Notes under the pieces: model-generated | What the model saw: the letters and a program-made list of their open reading frames with translations, nothing else | What the model was told of the DNA's origin: nothing | The model's database searches: none | Position numbers and translations under genes: made by a program | In this document: one piece after another, positions 43,648 through 52,400 of the stretch | Position numbering within the stretch: the first letter of the stretch is position 1 | Layout of the letters: the number at the start of each line of letters is the position of its first letter | From: Dokdonella_A sp044227025 | GTDB lineage: Bacteria > Pseudomonadota > Gammaproteobacteria > Xanthomonadales > Rhodanobacteraceae | Assembly (NCBI RefSeq): GCF_044227025.1 | Contig: NZ_JBGAFX010000005.1 | Location: 1-64,000 of the forward strand | DNA length: 64,000 bases | Reading direction: 5' to 3'

Positions 43648-46188
43648 ATGCGTAATTCGAGAAACATGACGCGTCCGGCGACACTGGCCGCGGCGGTGGT
43701 GATTGCGATCGGCGGGGTAACGGCGGCAGGTGCGGCCACGCAGGCCGGCTCCGCGGTTGCGCGCTACGCCGAAGTGGGGCAGGCGACCGCGTTGCGGTCG
43801 GGCGATGCGATCAACGGCATGGTGTCGTTCACCCAGCCGATCCACATCCAGGTCGCATTGAAGATGCGCGACCGCGCCGGACTCGATGCGTTCATCGAAT
43901 CGGCCAGCGCCACCCAGAAGCTGACCGGCGCGCGCCCGATGCTGTCGGCCGATGACATCATGGCCCGCCATGCGCCGACGCAGGAACAGGCGCAGAGCGT
44001 GGTCGACTTCCTCACCTCGGCCGGGTTCAAGAACATCGTCGTCGCGCCGAATCGCATGCTGGTTTCCGCCGACGGCACCGCGGACATTGCGCAGGCTGCG
44101 TTCCAGACCTCGCTCGCGCGCGTGCAGACCAAGGACGGACGCGACACGTATGCGAACACCGATGCGGTGCATATTCCGCTCGCCCTCAAGGACACCGTCC
44201 TGTCGGTCATCGGCCTGCAGGACGTGCATCGTCCGCATGTGATGTCGAAGGTGCTGCTGCAGCCGCAGCCGATGGCGGTCACCGGCCACTTCCCGAACGA
44301 GTTCTCGTCGATCTACAGCGGCACCGGCGTGGCGACGGGCGCGGGCGTCACGGTCGGCATCATCACGCAAGGCAAGATCACGCAGACGATCACCGACCTC
44401 AATTCGTTCACCTCGGCGCATGGTTTCGCCACGGTGACGACGCAGACCGTCAATACCGGCGGCACCAGCAACGACACCAGCGGCATCGGCGAGTGGAACC
44501 TCGACAGCCAGGACATCGTCGGCATGGCCGGTGGTGCGGTCGGCAAGATCATCTTCTACAACGAACCGGACCTGACCAACGCCGCGCTGACCGCGAACAT
44601 CAATACCGCGGTCACGGCCAACGCTGCGAAGATCATCAACATGTCGCTCGGCGAGTGCGAGACCGACGCGCACAGCGATGGCTCGGACGCTGCCGACGAC
44701 CAGCTCTTCGCGACCGCGGTCGCCCAGGGCCAGACGTTCTCGATCTCGACCGGCGACTCCGGCGCGGACGAGTGCGGTGACGGCGGCACCAAGGCGAGCA
44801 ACCCGGCGAATTCGCCGTACGTCGTCGCGGTTGCCGGCACCACGCTGAACGCGTCGACCTCTGCCTGGAGCAGCGAGACCGTGTGGAGCGGCTCGGGCGG
44901 CAGCCAGAGCACGATCGAACCGAAGCCGAGCTGGCAGACGCTGTGGAGCGGTTCGATGCGTGGCGTCGCCGACGTCGCGTTCGACGCCGATCCGAACTCG
45001 GGCGCTAAGGTCATCGTCAGCGGCGCCAATCAGCAGATCGGCGGCACCAGCCTAGCTGCGCCGATCTTCGCCGGGATGTGGTCGCGCGTGATCGCGGTGA
45101 AGGGCACGGCGGTCGGCTTCGCCGGCCCGATCATCTACCAGCTTCCGGCCGGTGACTTCCATGACGTCACCTCGGGCAGCAACGGCATCTCGGCAGGTCC
45201 TGGTTACGACCTCGCCAGTGGCCGCGGCAGCATGATCCTGAGCAGCGCGATCAACCACATCGGTGGCGGTGGCGGCGGCAACGTCGCCCCGGTCGCGAAC
45301 TTCAGCTACACGACGAGCACGCTCACGGCGAACTTCACCGACAGCTCGAGCGACAGCGACGGCACGATCGCCTCGCGTTCGTGGACCTTCGGCGACGGTG
45401 CGACCTCGACCGCGACCAACCCGAGCCACACCTATGCCGCGGCAGGCACCTACAGCGTTTCGCTGACGGTGACCGACAACGGCGGGGCGACCAACACCAA
45501 GACCAGCTCGGTCACGGTGTCGGGCGGCGGCGGTGGCGGCGGCACGGTGCTGTCGAACGGCGTGGCGGTGACGGGCCTGGCAGCCACGACGGGCAACCAG
45601 CTCGCGTACACGCTGGTGGTGCCGTCGGGCGCGACCAACCTGAAGTTCGTGACCTCGGGTGGTTCGGGCGACGGCGACCTGTACGTGAAGTTCGGTTCGG
45701 CACCGACGACCTCGAGCTACGACTGCCGTTCGTGGGTGTCGGGCAACGCCGAGACCTGCAACATCGCGACGGCGCAGGCCGGCACGTACTACGTGATGAT
45801 CAACGCCTACTCGACGTTCAGCGGCATGAGCCTTACCGGCAGCTTCACCGCCGGCGGCGGTGGCGGCGGCGGAACCTCGCTGTCGAACGGCGTGCCGGTG
45901 ACGGGCCTCGCGGCGGCGACCGGCAACTGGACTTCGGACTACACGCTGGTGGTGCCCTCGGGCGCGACCAACCTGAAGTTCGTGATCTCCGGCGGCACCG
46001 GCGATGCGGACATGTACGTGCGCCTCGGTGCGGCTCCGACGACGTCGACCTACACCTGCCGTCCGTACCTGAGCGGCAACAGCGAAACGTGCACGTTCGC
46101 GGCGCCGACCGCGGGTACGTACCACGTGAGCATCCGCGCCTATGCGACGTTCTCGGGCGTCACGCTGACCCCGAGCTACACGCCGTAA
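43648..46188 (+). CDS. Secreted S53 (sedolisin/pseudomonalisin-type) serine-carboxyl peptidase with PKD and two PPC domains
   Basis: This 846-residue protein has a signal peptide (residues 1-29) and a pro-kumamolisin activation domain (about 40-205). The S53 catalytic domain holds Glu282 and Asp286 (GEWNLDSQDIVG), oxyanion Asp370 (SISTGDSGAD) and Ser468 (GGTSLAAP). GDFHDVTSG and GPGYDLASGRGS near the end of the domain match the calcium-site region. Gly-rich linkers separate a PKD domain (about 545-630) and two bacterial pre-peptidase C-terminal (PPC) domains that are near duplicates of each other. It is an extracellular peptidase active at acidic pH by family. ATG 43648 follows GAGGGAGTC. Confidence 0.95.
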   Translation: MRNSRNMTRPATLAAAVVIAIGGVTAAGAATQAGSAVARYAEVGQATALRSGDAINGMVSFTQPIHIQVALKMRDRAGLDAFIESASATQKLTGARPMLSADDIMARHAPTQEQAQSVVDFLTSAGFKNIVVAPNRMLVSADGTADIAQAAFQTSLARVQTKDGRDTYANTDAVHIPLALKDTVLSVIGLQDVHRPHVMSKVLLQPQPMAVTGHFPNEFSSIYSGTGVATGAGVTVGIITQGKITQTITDLNSFTSAHGFATVTTQTVNTGGTSNDTSGIGEWNLDSQDIVGMAGGAVGKIIFYNEPDLTNAALTANINTAVTANAAKIINMSLGECETDAHSDGSDAADDQLFATAVAQGQTFSISTGDSGADECGDGGTKASNPANSPYVVAVAGTTLNASTSAWSSETVWSGSGGSQSTIEPKPSWQTLWSGSMRGVADVAFDADPNSGAKVIVSGANQQIGGTSLAAPIFAGMWSRVIAVKGTAVGFAGPIIYQLPAGDFHDVTSGSNGISAGPGYDLASGRGSMILSSAINHIGGGGGGNVAPVANFSYTTSTLTANFTDSSSDSDGTIASRSWTFGDGATSTATNPSHTYAAAGTYSVSLTVTDNGGATNTKTSSVTVSGGGGGGGTVLSNGVAVTGLAATTGNQLAYTLVVPSGATNLKFVTSGGSGDGDLYVKFGSAPTTSSYDCRSWVSGNAETCNIATAQAGTYYVMINAYSTFSGMSLTGSFTAGGGGGGGTSLSNGVPVTGLAAATGNWTSDYTLVVPSGATNLKFVISGGTGDADMYVRLGAAPTTSTYTCRPYLSGNSETCTFAAPTAGTYHVSIRAYATFSGVTLTPSYTP

Positions 46189-46276
46189 CGTAACGGAACC
46201 TTGCGCCACGGAAGGCGATGAACGAACGGCGGCCGGCGCAAACCGGTCGCCGTTCTGATGTCCAGGGATGGGAACT

Positions 46277-46317
46277 CCGTTCGCCCTGAGCGCAGGCCGC
46301 AGGCCGGAGTCGAAGGG
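46277..46317. repeat. Dispersed intergenic repeat ('CCGTTCGCCCTGAGC...GTCGAAGGG' type)
   Basis: This element reads CCGTTCGCCCTGAG, a GCAGGCCGCAGGCC core, then GGAGTCGAAGGG. Related copies in reverse orientation occur at 54456-54498 and 63422-63503. It lies between the convergent sedolisin and asparaginase-domain genes. Confidence 0.75.
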
Positions 46318-46397
46318 TGCTCCATGTTGCGACGGCGCTTCGAGTTCGCGACGTTATCTGCGTCTTCCGCGGGAATCCGCGTCAAAGCCCTGCGAAG

Positions 46398-46889
46398 TTA
46401 CGGCAGTTCCGCCTCGAAGCGGTTCGCGTCGCGGTTCTTGCGCACGCGCGACGGATCCCAGATGCGTCCGTTCATCGCGATGTAGATGCCGTCGGGCAGG
46501 GTCTGCACCGCGCCGACCGCGCAGCCGATGTTGAACACCGCGTCCGAGCCCTTGAACAGCGCCGGGTTCAGCGCGCCGGTCAGCACGACCACCTTGCCCG
46601 AAAGGCCGGCCAGCGCCTGCGCGGTCTCGACCATCGTGTCCGTTCCGTGCGTGACCAGCACATGCCGGTGCGGTTGCCGTTCGATGGCCGTGCGGATCGC
46701 GTCGCGATCATGTGCGTCCATGTGCAGGCTGTCCTTGCGCAACACCGGCAGCACCTCGAACGTGAATGCGACGCCCAGCGCTTCGAGGATCTCGCCGATC
46801 TGCGGTTCGCCGATCTGGAACGTCGACTTGTCGTCGAAGTAGATCTTGTCGATCGTGCCGCCGGTCGTGACGATGGTCAGGTGCTGCAT
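46398..46889 (-). CDS. Short L-asparaginase-domain protein
   Basis: This 163-residue protein equals only the N-terminal catalytic domain of type I/II asparaginases. The first Thr motif is TIVTTGGTIDKIYFDD and the second is LVTHGTDTMVETAQAL, both intact, with LTGALNPALFKGSDA following. The usual C-terminal half (about 150 residues) is absent and the gene ends naturally at DANRFEAELP. Such single-domain forms are known in this group. Activity on asparagine is uncertain. Confidence 0.85.
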   Translation of the reverse strand: MQHLTIVTTGGTIDKIYFDDKSTFQIGEPQIGEILEALGVAFTFEVLPVLRKDSLHMDAHDRDAIRTAIERQPHRHVLVTHGTDTMVETAQALAGLSGKVVVLTGALNPALFKGSDAVFNIGCAVGAVQTLPDGIYIAMNGRIWDPSRVRKNRDANRFEAELP

Positions 46890-46963
46890 GTGCGGGTTCC
46901 TGCGGAAGCGGGGTCGGGCGGTGGAAGGCGCGCAATTGTCGGTCAGCGTCGCGGCAACGTCCA

Positions 46964-48571
46964 TCACCCGAGGCGCGACAACCCGTGACCGACGAAGCGG
47001 GCGAGCACGTCCTCGCAGCGCGAGTCGCCGCGTCCGCGGCGCATCCACGCCGCGTGTCGCGCGAGCAGGGCGGCGGCGACCACGCGCGCGAGCGTGAGCG
47101 CGAAGCCGCGTGCACCGGCTTCGAGCGCATCGCGATCGGCCTGCCGTGCCGCATGCCAGTCGCGCGCGCGCCTCAGCATGGCGGCAATGCCGTGGCGATC
47201 GTCGCCGGCTTCGGCGAGCAACGCCTCGACGGCGTGCTGCACGACGGTCATGCCATCCGCACCGAGCGCGCGCAGCAGGTCCAGCGCGAGCACGTTGGTG
47301 GTGCCTTCCCAGATCGGGAACACCTGCGCGTCGCGCAGCAGCTGCGGGATGCCGCTGTCCTCGATGTAGCCGGCGCCGCCGAACGCTTCGCAGGTTTCCG
47401 AGGCGATCCGTACCACGAGCTTGCCGGTCCACAACTTCGCCAGCGGCGTCAGCAGGCGCAGCAGCGCGCGCTCCGGCGTGTTCGCGTCGGATGCTTCGGC
47501 ATGTCCGAGGTGTTCGGCGACGAAGAACACCAGCTGGAATGCCGCCTCGAACTCCGCCTGCAGGCCGGCCAGCGTCGCGCGATGCAGCGGTTGTTCGACC
47601 AGCGCGCGCGCGAACACCGTGCGCCGCGTCGCGTAGTCATTCGCGAGCACGAGGCAGCGTCGCATCGTCGCGAGCGCGCAGACCGCGTTCCAGCTGCGCG
47701 TGACGTTGAGCATCGGCGCGATCCGGCGCACGCCATGCGCAAGTTCGCCGACCGGCGTCGCCAGCGCGCCATCGAGATGGATCTCCGCGGTCGGCAGCTC
47801 GCGCGTGCCGAGCTTGTCCTTCAGCCGATCGATGCGGATGCCGTTCCATGCGCCTTGCGCGTCACGCGTTTCGAGCAGGAACAGCGCGAGCGCGTCGGCG
47901 CCGCCACCGGCGCCTTCCGGTCGCGCCAGCGTCAACGCCATCTCGCCGACGACTGCGGAGGTGAACCACTTGCGCCCATGCAGGCGCCAGCGGCCGTCGG
48001 CATCGAGGCGGGCGATGGTGTGCGTGTTGCCGACATCCGAGCCACCGGCGGTTTCGGTCATCCACTGCCCGGACAGCCACATTTGCGCGGGATCGCGCGC
48101 GAGCAGGCGTGGTACGGCGCGATCGACCAGCGCTTGTTCGCCGGACGCCTTCAGCACGGTCGCGGCGCCGTCGCTCATCGCCAGCGGGCAGGTGTAGAAC
48201 GCGCTCGCCACGTGGTAGAGGTACACGCGCGCGAACTGGTCGACGCGCGCATGCGGTGCGTGCGTCGCCGCATGGCCGGCCGCGACGAGGCCGTAGCGCG
48301 TCGCGATGCCGGCGCCGAGTCGCCACGCCGGCGTCGTTTCGATGCGATCGATGCGCCGGCCCCACGCATCCCACTGGGTCAGTGACGGTTGCGCCGGCGT
48401 GTGCGAACGCGCGTCGCGCCAGGCCGTCGCCGCATGTTCGCCGAGTGCGTCGAGGTCCGGCTCGATCGCAGCCTGCACGGCTGGCGGCAGCGTGCGCGCG
48501 AGGTAGTCCCGCAGCAGCGCATCCTCGCGGTACTGGTTGCCGAGTTCGGGCGCGCTCTGGGTGAAATCCAT
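46964..48571 (-). CDS. AidB-like acyl-CoA dehydrogenase
   Basis: This 535-residue flavoprotein starts MDFTQSAPELGNQY, matching the AidB-type N-terminus. FAD-site motifs are SGQWMTETAGGSDVGNTHTI, WRLHGRKWFTSAVVGEMALT and the late GGAGYIEDSGIPQLLRDAQV with FPIWEGTTNVLALDLLRA. AidB relatives are linked to alkylation-damage protection and lipid metabolism; substrate unknown. It is divergent from the DUF5706 gene 97 bases away. Confidence 0.9.
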   Translation of the reverse strand: MDFTQSAPELGNQYREDALLRDYLARTLPPAVQAAIEPDLDALGEHAATAWRDARSHTPAQPSLTQWDAWGRRIDRIETTPAWRLGAGIATRYGLVAAGHAATHAPHARVDQFARVYLYHVASAFYTCPLAMSDGAATVLKASGEQALVDRAVPRLLARDPAQMWLSGQWMTETAGGSDVGNTHTIARLDADGRWRLHGRKWFTSAVVGEMALTLARPEGAGGGADALALFLLETRDAQGAWNGIRIDRLKDKLGTRELPTAEIHLDGALATPVGELAHGVRRIAPMLNVTRSWNAVCALATMRRCLVLANDYATRRTVFARALVEQPLHRATLAGLQAEFEAAFQLVFFVAEHLGHAEASDANTPERALLRLLTPLAKLWTGKLVVRIASETCEAFGGAGYIEDSGIPQLLRDAQVFPIWEGTTNVLALDLLRALGADGMTVVQHAVEALLAEAGDDRHGIAAMLRRARDWHAARQADRDALEAGARGFALTLARVVAAALLARHAAWMRRGRGDSRCEDVLARFVGHGLSRLG

Positions 48572-48668
48572 GGCGGGCTGTCGCGGAGGGGAGGGGCCAC
48601 CATACGCGCCAGCAACCGCGACCGGCAAGGTTGCTAAGATGCGCTCGGTTTGCCGCAGCGAGGCGACG

Positions 48669-49223
48669 ATGGACGAGCAGGCTACACCGGCGGTGGCGGC
48701 GTTCGCGCGCATCCCGGAACGCAACACCGGCGACAACCTGTTGCGCACCGCGCAGCAGCATCATGTCGCGTTGTCGAGCATGGCCGACACCAAGGCGAAC
48801 ATCATCATCACGGTTTCCTCGATCGTGCTGACGATCTCGATCGGCCGCCTCAACGATCCGCAGCTGCGCGTCTCGATGCTGGTGCTGGCCTGCTTCACGC
48901 TCGCCGCGCTGCTGCTCGCGATCCTCGCCGTGCTGCCGAAATACCGGTCGATCAAGGTCACCGGCGAGCAGCTGCCGAGCGGGTTCAACCTGTTGTTCTT
49001 CGGCCACTTCTCCGAGCTTTCGCGCGAGCGCTACCTGACCGAGATGGCGCGCGCGCTGACCCCGGACGGCTCGCCGTACTACACCTGGTCGAACGACATC
49101 TATTCGGTCGGCACCTACCTGCGCCGCTACAAGTACCGCTACCTGCGTTACAGCTACCTGCTGTTCCTGACCGGTTTCGTGTTGTCGTGCGTGTTGCAGG
49201 GCTGGCAGCTGCTGACGCATTAG
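48669..49223 (+). CDS. Pycsar-effector-like (DUF5706) membrane protein
   Basis: This 184-residue protein contains the DUF5706/PycTM pattern: a helix NLLRTAQQHHVALSSMADTK, then two membrane helices (ANIIITVSSIVLTISIG and LRVSMLVLACFTLAALLLAI). A cytoplasmic part with NLLFFGHFSELSRERYLTEM and a final helix (YSYLLFLTGFVLSCVL) follow. In Pycsar defence, such proteins respond to cCMP/cUMP and disrupt the membrane. No pyrimidine cyclase gene is beside it, so a defence role is not established. ATG 48669. Confidence 0.75.
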   Translation: MDEQATPAVAAFARIPERNTGDNLLRTAQQHHVALSSMADTKANIIITVSSIVLTISIGRLNDPQLRVSMLVLACFTLAALLLAILAVLPKYRSIKVTGEQLPSGFNLLFFGHFSELSRERYLTEMARALTPDGSPYYTWSNDIYSVGTYLRRYKYRYLRYSYLLFLTGFVLSCVLQGWQLLTH

Positions 49224-49231
49224 GGGATTTC

Positions 49232-49320
49232 CGTCATCACGGCCAAAGCCGGGATCCGGCGACTGCAAACCTTTCGAACAAGGGCACTCGGTCCCGGCTT
49301 TCGCTTTCGCCGGGATGACG
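49232..49320. repeat. Dispersed intergenic repeat ('CGTCATCCCGGCGAAAGCCGGG' type)
   Basis: Two opposed copies, CGTCATCACGGCCAAAGCCG from 49232 and GTCCCGGCTTTCGCTTTCGC then CGGGATGACG ending 49320, flank a short unique segment. Each copy can form a hairpin. The element type is common in proteobacterial intergenic DNA. Confidence 0.8.
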
Positions 49321-49441
49321 CGCACGCAGAGGTTCCTTGGTGTTTTCCGATGCTCGCGGCGTGGGGACGCGAGCGGTCGTGCCCAACCCCGCATCGACCA
49401 CGCGCGCGTTGGATGCGCGACCGCCAACGAGGAAATCCCCG

Positions 49442-52400
49442 ATGCATCTGCTCGCCCGCCTGTTCGCCGGACTCGCCTTCACCGTCGTCGCGCACGCTGC
49501 GCCGCAGGTGCCCGCGCCGCTTGAACCATGGCGCGCGTGGGTCCTGCACGATCAGGAATTTCGCGCCTGCCCATTGATCGCCGGGCGGGCCGGTGCGGAG
49601 GCCTCCGATTTCCTGTGCGCATGGCCGGGCGTGCTCGCGCTGTCGGCCGACGACGCGGGCGCCAGCCTGGCGCAGCGCTGGCAGGTCGATGCGGAAAGCT
49701 GGGTGCCGCTGCCGGGCGATGCGCAGCACTGGCCGCAGCAGGTGACGGTAGATGGCCGTCCGGTCGCGGTGGTCGAGCATGGCGGGCCGAGCCTGCGGCT
49801 CGCGCCAGGCACGCACGAGATCCGCGCGCGCATCCCCTGGCGCGAACGACCGGAAACCCTGCATGTGCCGGCGACGGTCGGCCTGATTGCGCTGCGGGTC
49901 GACGACAAGGCGGTCGCGCCGGTGCAGCGTGACGGCGACGAACTCACGCTCGGCCGTCAGGGCGTCGCGGCCCCGGAGGCAGACAGCCTGCAGGTGCGCG
50001 TGTATCGCCGCCTTTCCGACGGCGTGCCGGCGGTGCTGACCACGCGGATCGAGATCGCAGCGTCGGGGCAGGCGCGCGAGGAGGTCATCGGCCCCGCCTT
50101 GCCGGACGGGTTCGCCCCGCTTGCGCTCGACAGCGCGTGGCCGGCGCGCCTCGACGTCGACGGTCGACTGCGCGTGCGCGTGCAGCCGGGCGGCAACAGT
50201 CTCGTGCTCGACTCGCGCGCGACCGCGCCGCTCGCCGCCGTGACCGCGCGGGTTGCGGCAGCACCGTGGCCGCAGCAGGAAATCTGGAGTTATGCGGCGG
50301 CACCGGCGCTGCGGGTCACTGTCGCCAGCGGTGCGTTGCCGGTCGATCCGGCACAGGCGCAGGTGCCGGGCGAGTGGGCGCAACTGCCGACGTTCGCGCT
50401 CGCCGATGCGGCCACGCTGACGATCGAGGAGCGTTCGCGTGGCCACGATCCCGATGCGCAGAACCAGCTCAACCTCAGCCGCGAGATGTGGCTCGACTTC
50501 GACGGCGGCGGCTGGTTCGCGCGCGACCACATCAACGGCCGCATGCTGCGCGACTGGCGCTTCGATGTCGCCACGCCCTACGTGCTCGAACGTGCCGATG
50601 CCGGCAACGAGGCGCTGCTGGTCACGCGCGGCGCGAGCGCCGGCAGCAGCGGCGTGGAATGGCGCGACCCGCAGGTCAACCTGACGGCCGGCGTGCGCAT
50701 CACGCCGAAGTCCGCCGAGTTGCCGGTCGCCGGCTGGAACACGAACTTCGATGGCGCGACCGCGATCGTGCATTTGCCCGACGGTTACCGTCTGCTCGGC
50801 GCACCGGGTGCCGACTATGCGCACGGCAGCTGGGTTTCCGCGTGGACGCTGTACGACGTCTTCATCGCGGCGTTGCTCGCGCTGCTCGCGTGGCGCCTGC
50901 TCGGCGTGCCCGGCGTGCTGGTGGCCTGCGCGTATCTCGTGCTCGGCTACCAGGAACCCGGCGCGCCACGCTGGACGCTGCTGGCGGTACTTGGCCTCGC
51001 GCTTGCGCTGCGTGCGCTTCCATCAGGAAGACTATCGAGCGTGTTCGAATGGCTGCGGCGTGCCGCGCTCGTCCTGTTCGTACTGTTCGCGTTGCCGTTT
51101 GCCGCGCTGCAATTGCGCAATGCGCTGCATCCGCAGCTCGAACATGCGGGCGGCGGGCGTGGGCTCGCCGATGCGTTCCGTTTTCCCAGCAATACGATGA
51201 ATGCGCCCGCGCCGGTGCAGCAGGACGCAGCCGCCGACGAAGGGCAGGTAGTCGCCGAGATGTCGACGCCATCCGCGGCGCCCGCGCCGGCGGCACCGCC
51301 GCCGCCACCGCGCGAGGAAGCGAAGTACCGCCAGCGCGCGTCGAAGGCCGCGCCTGCGGGCACGCTCGATAAGATCACCGTCAGCGGCTCCAACGTCCGT
51401 CGCGTCGACGTCGACAGCAAGATCGAACGCTATGCGCAATCAACAGTGTTGCAGACGGGCGCGGGCGAGGCGAGCTGGGATCGCGGCCAGCGTTACCAGC
51501 TCGGCTGGAGCGGACGCGTGGTGCCGGAGCAGACCGTGCGGCTGCTGATCGCGCCACCGTGGCTGGTGCGGCTGCTGCGCGTGCTGTTGGTCGGCCTGCT
51601 GGCGTGGCTCGCCGTGCGCCTGCTGCGGCCGGTCTGGCAAGGCTGGCGCGTGCCACGCGCCTCCGCGACGGCTTTGTTCGGCCTGCTCGCGGCATCCGCC
51701 GGCGTCGGCAGCCACGCCGCGCAGGCACAGGCCTATCCGCCCGAGGATTTGCTGGAGCAACTGCAGGCGCGTCTGCTCGAAGCGCCGAAATGCGCGCCGA
51801 CCTGCGCGGGCTTCTCCAATGCGCACGTCGTCGCGCGTGGTGATGAAATCGGCGTGACGCTCGAAGCGCACGCACTCGAGCGGGTTGCGCTGCCACTGCC
51901 GTCCGATCCGCGCAATCTCGACTTGCGACGGATCAGCCTCGACGGTGCCGTGCAGGAAGGCATCGCGCGCGACATGGACACCTTGTGGCTCGACGTGCCG
52001 GCGGGCGTGCACCGGATCGAACTCGCATTCACCGCCGCGTCGGACAAGGTCGCGCTGGGCTTCGCACTGGCGCCGCCTCGCGTAACGTTCGATGGCAGCG
52101 GTTGGGAAGCGAGCGGACTCGACGACGACGCGCATCTGCTGACGCAGTCGCTGGCGCTGGTGCGCGCACGCGCAAGCGGCGAGGCGGCGACCGGTTCGAC
52201 GCAGCAGTTTGCTCCTTACGTGGTCGTCGAGCGCACGCTGCGCCTCGGCCTCGACTGGTCGATCGCCGCGCAGGTGTCGCGACTCGCGCCGCGCGAGGGC
52301 GGCATCGCGCTCGCGTTGCCGCTGATCGAGGGCGAACATGTCACGACGCCGGGACTCAAGGTCGACAATGGTCGCGTGATGGTCGCGCTCGGCGGCGGCA

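Noticed and set aside
48571..49223. Complete Pycsar defence system
   Set aside because: Only an effector-like protein is present; no uridylate/cytidylate cyclase gene is adjacent.
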